Assembly: GCF_006547145.1 (NCBI RefSeq)
Contig: NZ_CP041244.1
Location: 4,216,001 to 4,280,000 of the forward strand
From: Actinomadura sp. WMMA1423
GTDB taxonomy: Bacteria; Actinomycetota; Actinomycetes; Streptosporangiales; Streptosporangiaceae
Reading direction: 5' to 3'
Length of the DNA stretch: 64,000 nt
In this document: piece after piece, positions 44,066-53,438 of the stretch
Layout of the letters: the number at the start of each line of letters is the position of its first letter
Position numbering within the stretch: position 1 is the stretch's first letter
Program-made: the position numbers and the translations under genes
The notes under the pieces: model-generated
What the model saw: only the letters and a program-made list of their open reading frames with translations
The model's database searches: none
What the model was told of the DNA's origin: nothing

Positions 44066-46617
44066 AGTGGCCTCCTTCCCTCGTCGCGGGACGCGGAGTC
44101 CCCGGCGGCGCCGGCGGGCAGCGTGAAGACCATGGTGAGGCCGCCTCCCGGCGTGTCCTCGGCCTGCAGGGTGCCGCCCATGGCCTCGGTGAAGCCCCGG
44201 GCCACGGCGAGGCCGAGGCCCACTCCGTCGCCCCGGGGGGAGTCGCCGAGCCGCTGGAACGGCGCGAAGATCTGCTCCCTCGCCGCTTCGGGGACCCCCG
44301 GGCCCCGGTCGGCCACGCGGATCTCGACCTCTTCGCGCGGCAGGCCCCCTCGCAGCGCGCAGGCCGACAGGGTGACGGCGCCGGTGCTGTGCCGTACGGC
44401 GTTCTCGACCACGTTGGCCAGTGCCCGCTCCAGCAGGCCCGGGTCGGCCAGGACGGGCGGCAGCGTCTCGGGGACGTCGACCTCCACGCGGCCCGCCGGG
44501 ACGCCCTGGAGAGCGGGCGGCACCACCTGCTCCACGGGGACCGGCTGGGTCAGCGGGGACACCGCGCCCGTCTGCAGGCGGCTCATGTCGAGCAGGTTGC
44601 CGATGAGCCCGTCGAGCTTGTCGGCCGACTCCTCGATGGTGGCCAGCAGCTCCGCCTCGTCTTCGGGGTCCCAGTCGACGTCGGTCTGTCGGAGGCTGCT
44701 CACGCCCGCCTTGATCGAGGCCAGCGGAGTGCGCAGGTCATGGGAGACCGCAGCGAGCAGCGCGGTGCGGATCCTGTTGCCCTCGGCGAGCCGGCGCGCC
44801 CCGGCGGCCTCCTCGGCCAGCCGCCGCCACTCCAGGGCGGCGGCGGCCTGCGACGCGAAGGCCGACAGCACCCGGCGGTCGGCGGCGGGCAGGACGCGGC
44901 CGCGCAGCGCGAGCACGGTCTCGCCGCCCCGCTCCGGGGCGACGGCGGCCCGCACATCGGCCTCATCGGGATCGGAGCACGGCTCGGGGCCCGTGGACCC
45001 GAGGGTCCTCCAGCCGTCGCCGGTCCTCTCCAGCAGCGCGACCGAGCTCACGCCGAAGGTCTCCCGGACGCGTTCCAGCAGGGCGGGCAGCGCCTTCTCC
45101 CCGCGCAGCACGCTCGTCGCCAGCATGCTCAGCGTCTCGGCCTCCGCGCCGCTGCGCGCCGCCTGCCGGGACCGGCGGGCGGCGAGGTCGACCACCGAGG
45201 CGACCGCCGCCGCCACCCCGATGAAGATCGCCAGTGCGATGGCGTTGTCCCGGCCGGCGATGGTGAGGGTGTGGAAGGGCGGCGTGAAGAACCAGTTGGC
45301 CAGGAGGCTGCCCAGCACGGCGGCGGCCACGGCCGGCCACAGCCCTCCCGCGAGGGCCACACCCACGGTCAGGGCCAGGTAGAAGAGGATGTCGGTGACC
45401 AGACCGAACTGGAGGCCCGTCCCCGCCAGCAGTGCCGTCAGCAGCGGTGGTCCGGCGACCGCCAGCGCCCATCCCGCGCCCCTGCGCCGGCGGCTGAGCG
45501 CGGAGCCGCTCCTCCGGACGGCGCCGCGGCCGTCGCCCGCGTGCTCATGGGCGACGATGTGGACGTCGAAACCGCTCGGCTCCCGGGTCACGGCGGCCTC
45601 GACACCGCCCCCGGACAGCCGCCGCCGACCGGCGCGGCGCCCGGACCCGAGGACCAGCTGCGTCGCGTCGACGGCGCGCGCGAACTCCACCAGCGCCACC
45701 GCGACGTCGTCGCCCACCACCTGGTGGAAGGTCCCGTCGATGCTCTCCACGAGGGCGCGCTGGCGCGCCGTCGCGGCCGGGGAGCCCTCGGCGAGGCCGT
45801 CGCTGCGCACGACCCGGACGGCGAGGAGGTCCGCGCGGCCGGCCCTCGCCCCCATCCGGGCCGCGCGGCGGATGAGTGCGTCGCCCTCGGGGCCGCCGCT
45901 CAGCGCGACCACGATGCGCTCGCGCGCCTCCCAGGGCTCGGTGATGCCGTGCTGGTCGCGGTAGCGGGCCAGGCCCTCGTCCACGCGGTCCGCCACCCAC
46001 AGCAGCGCCAGCTCGCGGAGGGCGTTGAGGTTCCCCGTCCTGAAGTAACCGGGCGGCGCGTCGCCGGCCTGGTCCGCCGCGTGGACGTTCCCGTGGGCGA
46101 GCCGCCTGCGGAGCGCCTCGGCGGTCATGTCGACCAGCTCGATCTGGTCGGCCCGCCGGACGACCGCGTCCGGGACGGTCTCGCCGTGGCGGACTCCGGT
46201 GATGCTCTCGACCACGTCGTTCAGCGACGCCAGGTGCTGGATGTTGAGGGTGGAGACGACGTCGATGCCCGCCTGGAGGAGCTCCTCGATGTCCTCCCAC
46301 CGACGGGCGTTCCGGCATCCCGGGCCGTTGGCGTGGGCCAGTTCGTCGACCAGCGCCACCTCGGGGCGGCGGGCCAGGACGGCGTCGACGTCCATCTCGG
46401 CGGACCACGTCCCGCCGTGGGACGTCCGCCGCGGCGGGACGACCTCCAGGCCGCCGAGCTGCTCGGCCGTCCGGGAGCGTCCGTGGGTCTCGGCGAAGCC
46501 CACGACCACGTCGGTGCCGCGCTCGGCGCGCCGGCGTCCTTCGTTCAGCATGGCGTAGGTCTTGCCGACCCCGGGCGCCGCGCCCAGGTAGATGCGCCAC
46601 GTACCTCGACCGCCCAT
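44062..46617 (-). CDS. kdpD: KdpD sensor histidine kinase
   Basis: An 851-residue membrane sensor kinase for potassium limitation. In order: the KdpD domain with Walker A LGAAPGVGKTYAML near residue 10, a universal-stress-protein domain (about 235-360), four membrane helices (DUF4118, about 380-460), a GAF-like domain, the phospho-acceptor His in VSHDLRTPLAS near 625, and the HATPase domain with ADRGPGVP and GVGLGLAVA. ATG 46617 matches known starts (MGGRGTWRIYLG); ATG 46650 is an alternative. The stop overlaps kdpE. A small HATPase-like fragment lies just upstream. Confidence 0.95.
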   Translation of the reverse strand: MGGRGTWRIYLGAAPGVGKTYAMLNEGRRRAERGTDVVVGFAETHGRSRTAEQLGGLEVVPPRRTSHGGTWSAEMDVDAVLARRPEVALVDELAHANGPGCRNARRWEDIEELLQAGIDVVSTLNIQHLASLNDVVESITGVRHGETVPDAVVRRADQIELVDMTAEALRRRLAHGNVHAADQAGDAPPGYFRTGNLNALRELALLWVADRVDEGLARYRDQHGITEPWEARERIVVALSGGPEGDALIRRAARMGARAGRADLLAVRVVRSDGLAEGSPAATARQRALVESIDGTFHQVVGDDVAVALVEFARAVDATQLVLGSGRRAGRRRLSGGGVEAAVTREPSGFDVHIVAHEHAGDGRGAVRRSGSALSRRRRGAGWALAVAGPPLLTALLAGTGLQFGLVTDILFYLALTVGVALAGGLWPAVAAAVLGSLLANWFFTPPFHTLTIAGRDNAIALAIFIGVAAAVASVVDLAARRSRQAARSGAEAETLSMLATSVLRGEKALPALLERVRETFGVSSVALLERTGDGWRTLGSTGPEPCSDPDEADVRAAVAPERGGETVLALRGRVLPAADRRVLSAFASQAAAALEWRRLAEEAAGARRLAEGNRIRTALLAAVSHDLRTPLASIKAGVSSLRQTDVDWDPEDEAELLATIEESADKLDGLIGNLLDMSRLQTGAVSPLTQPVPVEQVVPPALQGVPAGRVEVDVPETLPPVLADPGLLERALANVVENAVRHSTGAVTLSACALRGGLPREEVEIRVADRGPGVPEAAREQIFAPFQRLGDSPRGDGVGLGLAVARGFTEAMGGTLQAEDTPGGGLTMVFTLPAGAAGDSASRDEGRRPL

Positions 46618-46749
46618 GCCGAGCGCCGCCTCGTCCCTCGCCGGAATCATCCCTTTCTGGGCCTGGCGAAATCTAGCAAGGCCTGGTGAGCGCCCCGCGC
46701 GTCCGGGCCCGGCGCGCATCCCGAATTGACGTCGTCTTGACGACCGCCG

Positions 46750-46850
46750 GACCAGCGCTTTCATGACGGCGGGGTCACAGCCGGGGCCGCGGTCGATCAC
46801 GCGAACCCCGACCCGGCCGGCGTGCGCGCTCGCGGTCACCGTGACGGGGG
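46750..46850 (-). pseudogene. Fragment resembling a histidine-kinase ATPase domain
   Basis: In frame with but upstream of kdpD, about 30 residues read TPVTVTASAHAGRVGVRVID followed by RGPG. They closely resemble the strand and G1 region of a KdpD-type HATPase domain (compare VTLSACAL...VEIRVADRGPG in kdpD itself). No other kinase part is present. It is probably the trace of a second kinase gene or of a partial kdpD duplication between kdpC and kdpD. Confidence 0.5.
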
Positions 46851-46861
46851 TCCGGTCCCTC

Positions 46862-47758
46862 CTAGGCGCCGTACGGGTGGTCACGGTCGAGTTCGAGGTT
46901 GAGCCGGAGGACGTTGACCACCGGCTCACCCATGAACCCGAGCGCGCGGCCGGTCTGGTTGTGCCGGACGGCGGCCAGCACCTGCGCCTCGGAGATGCCG
47001 CGCGCCTTGGCCACCCGCGGCGCCTGGAGCCTCGCGTAGGCGGGCGTGATGTGCGGGTCCAGGCCGCTGCCGCTCGCGGTGACGGCGTCGGCCGGCACCT
47101 GCGGTTTCGCGGGCGCGTTCCCCCTGACCGGGACGGTCAGGCCCGCGGCGAGATCCTCGTCCGGCCTGGCGCACTCGACCCGGACGCCCTTGTAGGCGGC
47201 GATGAAGGGGGCGGTGGGGCAGGCCTGGTTGGCGCTGACGACCCTGGAGGGCCTGGGGACGCTCCCGTCGGGTGCGCGAGTCCCGAACACCTTGAGCACG
47301 GCGCCCACCCCGTCCGGCGTGCAGTACGGTCGCCTGCCGTCCACGCCCTCCAGGTCGGCGACGGCCTTGCTCCGCGAGCAGACCCGGGTGAGGAGGCTCT
47401 GATCGCCCTCGGCCCCGGCGGCCGGGTCGGGGAGCGTGTCCAGGACGCTCTCGGGCCCGAGGTTGCTCGCGGCCGTCGAGGTCGGGTCGTATCCGTCGCC
47501 GGCCGCGGACGGGCGGCTCTGGAAGTACTGCTTGAGCGCGTTCCCGTCCCTGCCGGTGAAGGACTGGCCGATGAGCGCGCTGCCCGCGGCCCTGCCGTCC
47601 GCGGTGCGCACGATGCTCCCGTCGGCCCGGCTCTTCAACCCGGGGAGTTGGGCGACCGCGAAGACGGCGAGCGGGTAGGCGACACCGAGCACGGCGGTGA
47701 GGACCAGCAGCGCGCGGATCGCGGCCACGTGCAGGCGGATCCAGGTTGGCATACGCAT
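46862..47758 (-). CDS. kdpC: Potassium-transporting ATPase subunit C
   Basis: A 298-residue KdpC with one N-terminal membrane helix (about residues 9-35) and an external domain containing GSALIGQSFTGRDGNALKQY, TASGSGLDPHITPAYA and GEPVVNVLRLNLEL. It is longer than the roughly 190-residue enterobacterial form because of an insertion at about 115-190 (SLLTRVCSRSKAVADLEGVD onward), a variant seen in actinomycetes. It starts two bases before the end of the kdpB stop region and stabilises the KdpFABC complex. Confidence 0.95.
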   Translation of the reverse strand: MRMPTWIRLHVAAIRALLVLTAVLGVAYPLAVFAVAQLPGLKSRADGSIVRTADGRAAGSALIGQSFTGRDGNALKQYFQSRPSAAGDGYDPTSTAASNLGPESVLDTLPDPAAGAEGDQSLLTRVCSRSKAVADLEGVDGRRPYCTPDGVGAVLKVFGTRAPDGSVPRPSRVVSANQACPTAPFIAAYKGVRVECARPDEDLAAGLTVPVRGNAPAKPQVPADAVTASGSGLDPHITPAYARLQAPRVAKARGISEAQVLAAVRHNQTGRALGFMGEPVVNVLRLNLELDRDHPYGA

Positions 47759-47759
47759 G

Positions 47760-49919
47760 TCAGGACATCCCCGGAAGGAACTGGACCATGAGGTCGATGA
47801 GCTTGATGCCGGCGAACGGCGCGGCGATGCCGCCGAGGCCGTAGACCCCGAGATTGCGCGACAGCAGCTTGGACGCGCTGCTCGGCCGGTACTTCACCCC
47901 GCGCAGGGCCAGCGGGATCAGCGCGACGATGATCAGCGCGTTGAACACGACGGCCGACAGGATCGCCGACTGCGGGCTGGAGAGCCGCATGACGTCGAGG
48001 GCGTCCAGTCCCGGGAAGAGCGTCACGAACAGCGCCGGGATGATCGCGAAGTACTTGGCGATGTCGTTGGCGATGGAGAACGTGGTCAGCGCGCCCCGGG
48101 TGATCAGCAGCTGCTTGCCGATCTGGACGATCTCGATCAGCTTGGTGGGGTCGGAGTCGAGGTCGACCATGTTCCCGGCCTCCTTGGCGGCGGAGGTACC
48201 GGTGTTCATGGCGACGCCGACGTCCGCCCGGGCGAGGGCGGGCGCGTCGTTCGTCCCGTCCCCGGTCATGGCCACGAGGCGGCCGCCCTCCTGCTCCCTT
48301 CTGATCAGGGCGAGCTTGTCCTCCGGCCTGGCTTCGGCGAGGAAGTCGTCCACGCCCGCCTCGTCGGCGATCGCCTTGGCGGTCAGCGGGTTGTCGCCAG
48401 TGATCATGACGGTGCGGATGCCCATGGCCCGCATCGCCGCGAACCGCTCGCGCATGCCCCGCTTGACCGCGTCCTTGAGGTGGATCACCCCGAGGACGCG
48501 CGCTCCCCCACCGGCGGACTCGCCGACCACGAGCGGCGTCCCGCCGGAGGCGGAGATGCCGTCCACGATCTGGGCGAGCCCGGGCGGCACGGTGCCGCCC
48601 TGCCCGCGAACCCAGTCGGCGACGGCGCCGGCCGCTCCCTTGCGCAGCGACCGCTCGGCTCCCTCGTCCAGGTCGACGCCCGACATCCGGGTCCGGGCGG
48701 TGAACGCCACCCAGTCGGCGTGGGAGAGTTCCCCGGGCGTGCGCTCGCGCAGCCCGTAGCGCTCCTTGGCGAGGACGACGACCGAGCGGCCCTCGGGCGT
48801 CTCGTCGGCGAGGCTGGCCAGTTGCGCCGCGTCGGCCAGTTCGCCCTCGGGGATCCCGTCGAGCGGGATGAATTCGGCCGCCTGCCGGTCGCCGAGGGTG
48901 ATGGTGCCGGTCTTGTCGAGCAGCAGGGTGCCGACGTCGCCGGCGGCCTCGACGGCGCGTCCGGACATCGCCAGGACGTTGCGCTGGACGAGGCGGTCCA
49001 TCCCGGCGATGCCGATCGCCGACAGCAGCGCGCCGATCGTCGTCGGGATCAGGCAGACCAGCAGCGACACCAGCACGATGCCGGTCACGCCCTGGGCGCC
49101 CAGGGCGGGCGAGTCCGGCACTCCGGGGTCGCCGGCCCTGGAGTAGATCGCCAGCGGCTGGAGGGTGGCGGTGGCGAGCAGGAAGATGATCGTCAGCGCG
49201 GCGAGCAGGATGTTCAGCGCGATCTCGTTCGGCGTCTTCTGCCGGCCGGCGCCCTCGACCAGGGCGATCATCCGGTCGATGAAGCTCTCGCCGGGCCGCT
49301 GGGTCACCCTCACCACGATGCGGTCGGACAGCACCCTGGTGCCGCCGGTCACCGCCGACCGGTCGCCGCCGGACTCCCGGATGACCGGGGCCGACTCGCC
49401 CGTGATCGCCGACTCGTCGACGCTGGCGATGCCCTCGACCACGTCGCCGTCCGCGGGGATGATCTGTCCTGCCTCGACGACCACGATGTCGCCCTGCGTG
49501 AGCGAGGGGGCGGGGACGGACTCCTCCGCCACGTCCACGGCCCCGGGCTCCCAGCCGACCAGGCGCCGGGCCGTCATGTCCCGCTTCGCCCGCCGCAGCG
49601 TGTCGGCCTGGGCCTTGCCGCGTCCCTCGGCCACCGCCTCGGCCAGATTGGCGAAGACGACCGTGAGCCACAGCCAGACGACGACCAGCCAGGCGAACCA
49701 CGTCGGGTCGGTGGCGGCCAGGATCGTGGACCACACGGCGCCGACCTCGACGATCAGCATGACCGGGTTGCGCCACAGCGTCCGGGGGTCGAGCTTGCGG
49801 ACCGCGTCCGGCAGGGACCGCAGCAGCTGCCGCGGGTCGAGGAGGCCGCCCTGGACGCGGCCCACCGGTTCGGGAACGGGTGGCTGCGCGGGGACCCGCG
49901 CGGTCTGCGTGATGGACAT
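47760..49919 (-). CDS. kdpB: Potassium-transporting P-type ATPase subunit B
   Basis: A 719-residue P-type ATPase, the energising subunit of KdpFABC. The phosphorylation motif DKTGT is at about residue 340 ([12 protein letters not shown]), the actuator motif TGES near 195 ([12 protein letters not shown]), and the hinge motif [20 protein letters not shown] near 550. Seven or so membrane helices are visible. The ATG shares one base with the kdpA stop (TGATG). Confidence 0.97.
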   Translation of the reverse strand: MSITQTARVPAQPPVPEPVGRVQGGLLDPRQLLRSLPDAVRKLDPRTLWRNPVMLIVEVGAVWSTILAATDPTWFAWLVVVWLWLTVVFANLAEAVAEGRGKAQADTLRRAKRDMTARRLVGWEPGAVDVAEESVPAPSLTQGDIVVVEAGQIIPADGDVVEGIASVDESAITGESAPVIRESGGDRSAVTGGTRVLSDRIVVRVTQRPGESFIDRMIALVEGAGRQKTPNEIALNILLAALTIIFLLATATLQPLAIYSRAGDPGVPDSPALGAQGVTGIVLVSLLVCLIPTTIGALLSAIGIAGMDRLVQRNVLAMSGRAVEAAGDVGTLLLDKTGTITLGDRQAAEFIPLDGIPEGELADAAQLASLADETPEGRSVVVLAKERYGLRERTPGELSHADWVAFTARTRMSGVDLDEGAERSLRKGAAGAVADWVRGQGGTVPPGLAQIVDGISASGGTPLVVGESAGGGARVLGVIHLKDAVKRGMRERFAAMRAMGIRTVMITGDNPLTAKAIADEAGVDDFLAEARPEDKLALIRREQEGGRLVAMTGDGTNDAPALARADVGVAMNTGTSAAKEAGNMVDLDSDPTKLIEIVQIGKQLLITRGALTTFSIANDIAKYFAIIPALFVTLFPGLDALDVMRLSSPQSAILSAVVFNALIIVALIPLALRGVKYRPSSASKLLSRNLGVYGLGGIAAPFAGIKLIDLMVQFLPGMS

Positions 49920-51586
49920 CAGCGGATTCCTTCCGCCAGCGGCCCGAGCGCGAGCGCGGGCAGGAACGTGAGCGCGACGAGGACGACGGTGACGCCCGCG
50001 ACCATGCCGACGAACTGGGGCCGGTGCGTGGGCAGGGTTCCGTCCGATTCGGGGGTGTGCCCCTGGCGGGCCAGCGAGCCGGCCAGAGCGAGCACGAAGA
50101 TGATCGGCAGGAACCGGCCGAAGGCCATGCACAGGCCCAGCGCCGTGTCGTACCAGACCGTGTTGACCGTGAGGCCGGCGAACGCCGAGCCGTTGTTGTT
50201 GGAGGCGGAGGTGAACGCGTACAGGACCTCCGAGAGCCCGTGCGGCCCGGAGTTCAGCAGGCCCGCGCGGCCGCTGCCGGTCGCCATCGCGGCGGCGGTG
50301 CCGGCGAGCACGAGCGCGGGCGTGACCAGGAAGTACAGCGCGGCGAACTTGATCTCGCGGCCGCCGATCCTCTTGCCCAGGTACTCGGGCGTGCGGCCCA
50401 CCATGAGCCCGGCCACGAACACCGTGATCACGGCGAGGACCAGCATCCCGTACAGGCCGGAGCCGACGCCGCCGGGCGCGACCTCCCCGAGCATCATGTT
50501 GACCATCGTCATCATGCCGCCGAGGCTGGTGTAGGAGTCGTGGAAGGAGTCCACGGCGCCGGTCGACGTCAGCGTGGTCGCCGCGGCGAAGACCGCCGAG
50601 TCGAGGACGCCGAAGCGCGCCTCGGTGCCCTCCGTCGCCCCGCCCACCGCGGTCGGCACCGTGCCGTGGTGCATGCCCTGGAAGACCATCGTGAGCGAGA
50701 CGCTCACCAGCGCGATGACGCCCATCACCGCCGCGATCGCGTACCCCTGCCGGACCTGGCCCACCATGCGGCCGAACGTCCGGGTCAGCGCGAACGGGAT
50801 GACCAGGATCAGGAAGATCTCCAGCCAGTTCGTCCACGCCGTGGCGTTCTCGAAGGGGTGCGAGGAGTTGGCGTTGTAGAAGCCGCCGCCGTTCGTCCCG
50901 AGTTCCTTGATCGCTTCCTGCGAGGCCACCGGGCCTCCCGTCAGCGTCTGGGCGCCGCCGGCGATCGTGTCCACCGTGTGGTGGGCCGGATCCCAGAAGT
51001 TCTGCACCAGCCCCCCGGACACCAGCACGACGGCGCCGACGAACGCGATCGGCAGCAGGATCCGCAGCGATCCCCTGGTCAGGTCGACCCAGAAGTTGCC
51101 GAGGTGCTCGCTCTTGCGGCGCGCGAAGCCGCGCACCAGCGCGATGGCCACGGCCATGCCCACGGCGGCCGAGACGAAGTTCTGCACCGCCAGCCCGGCC
51201 ATCTGCACCAGGTGGCCCATCGTCGACTCTCCCGAGTACGACTGCCAGTTGGTGTTGGTCACGAAGCTGACGGCGGTGTTCCAGGCCTGGTCGGGCTTGA
51301 CCGGGTCGAAGCCCAGGCTGAGCAGGAGGCGGTCCTGCACTCGCTGCACCCCGTAGAGGAACAGCACGCCGACCACCGAGAAGGCCAGGACGCTGCGCGC
51401 GTAGACACCCCACCTCTGCTCGGCCCTGGGATCGACCCCGACCAGCCGGTAGACGAGGCGTTCCACCCGCGAATGCCGGGTCCCGGAATAGACCCGGTAC
51501 ATGTAGTCGCCCAGAGGCCCGTACGACAGCGCGAGGGCGAGCAGGAGAGAGCCGAGGAAAATGATCCCGGCGACCGTCGGGCCCAC
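49919..51586 (-). CDS. kdpA: Potassium-transporting ATPase subunit A
   Basis: A 555-residue channel-like subunit of KdpFABC with about ten membrane helices and four selectivity-filter-like loops ([43 protein letters not shown] and others). The GTG start at 51586 shares one base with the kdpF stop, so translation is coupled. Length and motifs match the family. Confidence 0.97.
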   Translation of the reverse strand: MGPTVAGIIFLGSLLLALALSYGPLGDYMYRVYSGTRHSRVERLVYRLVGVDPRAEQRWGVYARSVLAFSVVGVLFLYGVQRVQDRLLLSLGFDPVKPDQAWNTAVSFVTNTNWQSYSGESTMGHLVQMAGLAVQNFVSAAVGMAVAIALVRGFARRKSEHLGNFWVDLTRGSLRILLPIAFVGAVVLVSGGLVQNFWDPAHHTVDTIAGGAQTLTGGPVASQEAIKELGTNGGGFYNANSSHPFENATAWTNWLEIFLILVIPFALTRTFGRMVGQVRQGYAIAAVMGVIALVSVSLTMVFQGMHHGTVPTAVGGATEGTEARFGVLDSAVFAAATTLTSTGAVDSFHDSYTSLGGMMTMVNMMLGEVAPGGVGSGLYGMLVLAVITVFVAGLMVGRTPEYLGKRIGGREIKFAALYFLVTPALVLAGTAAAMATGSGRAGLLNSGPHGLSEVLYAFTSASNNNGSAFAGLTVNTVWYDTALGLCMAFGRFLPIIFVLALAGSLARQGHTPESDGTLPTHRPQFVGMVAGVTVVLVALTFLPALALGPLAEGIR

Positions 51587-51675
51587 TAGAAGCGCTCCGG
51601 GAAGAGAAGGGCCGCGACCATGAGGACGACCAGCAGCACGGCCAGCGCCAAGCCGATTCCGTTCTCCGCGGTCAC
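51586..51675 (-). CDS. kdpF: KdpF small membrane subunit
   Basis: A 29-residue single-helix peptide ([20 protein letters not shown] and a short tail ending FPERF) just before kdpA. KdpF stabilises the KdpABC complex. It starts with GTG, overlapping the stop of another small gene (GTGA), and ends sharing a base with the kdpA start. Confidence 0.88.
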   Translation of the reverse strand: MTAENGIGLALAVLLVVLMVAALLFPERF

Positions 51676-51755
51676 AGTCGCTCGACCGCCCTCACGACCA
51701 GTGCGAACACGGCGAAGACCCCCACCGTGAGCAGGATGAACGCCAGATCTGCCAT
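51672..51755 (-). CDS. 27-residue membrane peptide at the head of the kdp operon
   Basis: ATG 51755 opens a 27-codon frame reading [20 protein letters not shown] followed by VRAVERL: one hydrophobic helix and a basic end. AAGGA stands eight bases before the ATG, and the stop overlaps the kdpF GTG (GTGA), so it is the first translated gene of the operon. It may be a second KdpF-like stabiliser or a regulator of the pump. I infer this from position and shape only. Confidence 0.75.
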   Translation of the reverse strand: MADLAFILLTVGVFAVFALVVRAVERL

Positions 51756-51871
51756 TTCTCGATTCCTTGGGGGCGGCACTCTGCCGCCATGGGGCACCGG
51801 GTGCTCGTCGCACCCGCACCCGCTTTGGGTGCGTTAGGAGTCAACGGCACTTCTCGGGCATGTCCCAAGGG

Positions 51872-51924
51872 TCTTGACGCGCTCTTAGCGCGGAGGGCGG
51901 CACGCTTAACGCGTCCCTGACGCC
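51872..51924 (-). promoter_or_regulatory. Phased direct repeats, candidate KdpE binding sites
   Basis: Reading the plus strand, TCTTGACGCG (51872), TCTTAGCGCG (51883), GCTTAACGCG (51904) and a weaker CCCTGACGCC (51915) share the pattern YCTTRRCGCG. They form two pairs with 11-base spacing, the pairs 32 bases apart. OmpR-type regulators such as KdpE bind head-to-tail repeats about one helical turn apart. They lie 117-169 bases upstream of the first kdp start codon. Confidence 0.6.
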
Positions 51925-52020
51925 CCTGGCCGACACCGACCGGGGAGGGCGCACACGCGGCGAATCACCGGCCGGCTCGCCGAGAGGAGGGGCGGGGCGG
52001 CCGGTGGCCGGGCGGGAGCG

Positions 52021-53268
52021 TCAGGGCAGGGCCACCGCCAGGTTCCGCAGTGTGTCCGTGGCGCGCGGTGCCGGCTCGGCGGTCGGGCGGCGGGAGGCGG
52101 CCGCCGCCGTCGCGGGGCCGGTCGCGCCGGACGGGCCGCGGCGCAACCGGTACGCGAAGACGGCGGCGGCCAGCAGCGGGCCCCAGATCGGGAACGGGAA
52201 GATCAGCAGGGCCGTGAACATGCCGACGCCCATGCCGTCGCTCTCCAGGCCGTGGACGACGAAGCCCGGCGCGGCGACGCACGCCGCCGCGGCGACGACG
52301 CCGCCCGGGATCACCGCCATCCGCGGCGGCACGGGGCGTCCGCCCGCCATCGGGACCCAGCGGGGGAACCGCTCGCCCCAGCGCGCGATCAGGCCGAGGG
52401 TGAGCACCGTGCCGCCGACCGCCGCGATCCCGAGGCCCGCGCCCTGCATCCGGGTGGCCGGATTGTCCTCGCTGCCCATCAGGCCGATCGGCCACGGCGT
52501 GAGCCAGGTCAGCCGGATCAGGCCGTACGTCAGCGGGCACAGCCCCGCCGCGATCGTGGCGACCCGTCCCCAGCGGCGGGCGCCCTCGGGGGTCGCCCAG
52601 GCCGGAAGCCGGCCGCCGCCGCGCAGCAGCATCGTCTGGCGCAGCCACCGGAAGGCGGCGAACCCCCAGCCGGCGGCGACGGCCGACATCCCGATCCCCC
52701 AGAGCAGGCGCAGGTCGTAGTTCGCGAAGCTGTGGCCCACGTTCCGGGCGAACCGGGACACCGAGCCGATGGTGAGGAACCCGGTCGCCACTCCGACGGC
52801 CGCCAGCGCCAGCACCGCCCCGGCGGCCAGGTACCCGATCCGCTGGCGGCGGGCGCAGGCCACCGCCACGGTCGTCAGCACGATCAGCGGGCTGGTGAGT
52901 GCCAGGGTGTAGGCGAGCCCGACCATCAGCGTGACGTCGGCCATCACCAGGCCGAAGAACAGGGTCTCGGCGAGGGCGATCAGACCGGCGGCCCTCAGCG
53001 AGGCCGCGCCGGCGCGACGGCGCGCGGCGAACACGGTCGCCGCCAGGCCGCAGGCCGAGGCGGCCAGCAGCATCGCTCCCGCCGGCCGGTGCTCGATCAG
53101 GTGGGTGACCGACACCGTGACCTTGTCGGCGGAGCCGAACGGGTAGCTCGACGCTCGAGCGGACCACAGCGCGCCCACCCCGGCGGCGAGCAGTGTGAGC
53201 AGTCCCGATGCCGCGACCGGTCCCCGTGGCGGCCTGACCGCGCGGGCGTCGTCCTTCTGCGTTTCCAT
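52021..53268 (-). CDS. Polytopic membrane protein of unknown function
   Basis: A 415-residue protein with about ten to eleven hydrophobic segments, starting soon after residue 18. I recognise no transporter signature or catalytic motif; WGIGMSAVAAGWGFAAFRW and ATRMQGAGLGIAAVGGTVLT are the most distinctive stretches. The C-terminal 35 residues are a polar tail. TAGCCT (53280-53275) ends six bases before the ATG, suggesting a leaderless transcript. It diverges from the amidohydrolase gene. Confidence 0.75.
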   Translation of the reverse strand: METQKDDARAVRPPRGPVAASGLLTLLAAGVGALWSARASSYPFGSADKVTVSVTHLIEHRPAGAMLLAASACGLAATVFAARRRAGAASLRAAGLIALAETLFFGLVMADVTLMVGLAYTLALTSPLIVLTTVAVACARRQRIGYLAAGAVLALAAVGVATGFLTIGSVSRFARNVGHSFANYDLRLLWGIGMSAVAAGWGFAAFRWLRQTMLLRGGGRLPAWATPEGARRWGRVATIAAGLCPLTYGLIRLTWLTPWPIGLMGSEDNPATRMQGAGLGIAAVGGTVLTLGLIARWGERFPRWVPMAGGRPVPPRMAVIPGGVVAAAACVAAPGFVVHGLESDGMGVGMFTALLIFPFPIWGPLLAAAVFAYRLRRGPSGATGPATAAAASRRPTAEPAPRATDTLRNLAVALP

Positions 53269-53402
53269 GGCGGCAGGCTAGAAAGCCCTGGCCGGGGCGC
53301 GGTTCCCCCAGCCGGGGGAGACGCCTCCCCCCGGCGAGCGAACCGGTCCCGGGCCGCTCTCCGCCCCGGTGCGGGACGGGGGCGCGTCGTCCGCACCGAC
53401 CC

Positions 53403-53433
53403 TTGACACATAGCGACCGATTGGTTTCTATGT
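53403..53433 (+). promoter_or_regulatory. Promoter with embedded palindromic operator
   Basis: TTGACA (53403-53408) and TTCTAT (53426-53431) are separated by exactly 17 bases. An inverted repeat with arms ACATAG (53408-53413) and CTATGT (53428-53433), plus inner ACC/GGT matches, fills the spacer and -10 box. The TetR gene two positions downstream is the probable repressor. Transcription should begin at or next to the ATG at 53439. Confidence 0.7.
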
Positions 53434-53438
53434 CGGCC

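Noticed and set aside
47697-50534. Long plus-strand frame across kdpC, kdpB and kdpA (about 945 codons)
   Set aside because: Fully antisense to three well-defined kdp genes and without any recognisable motif.
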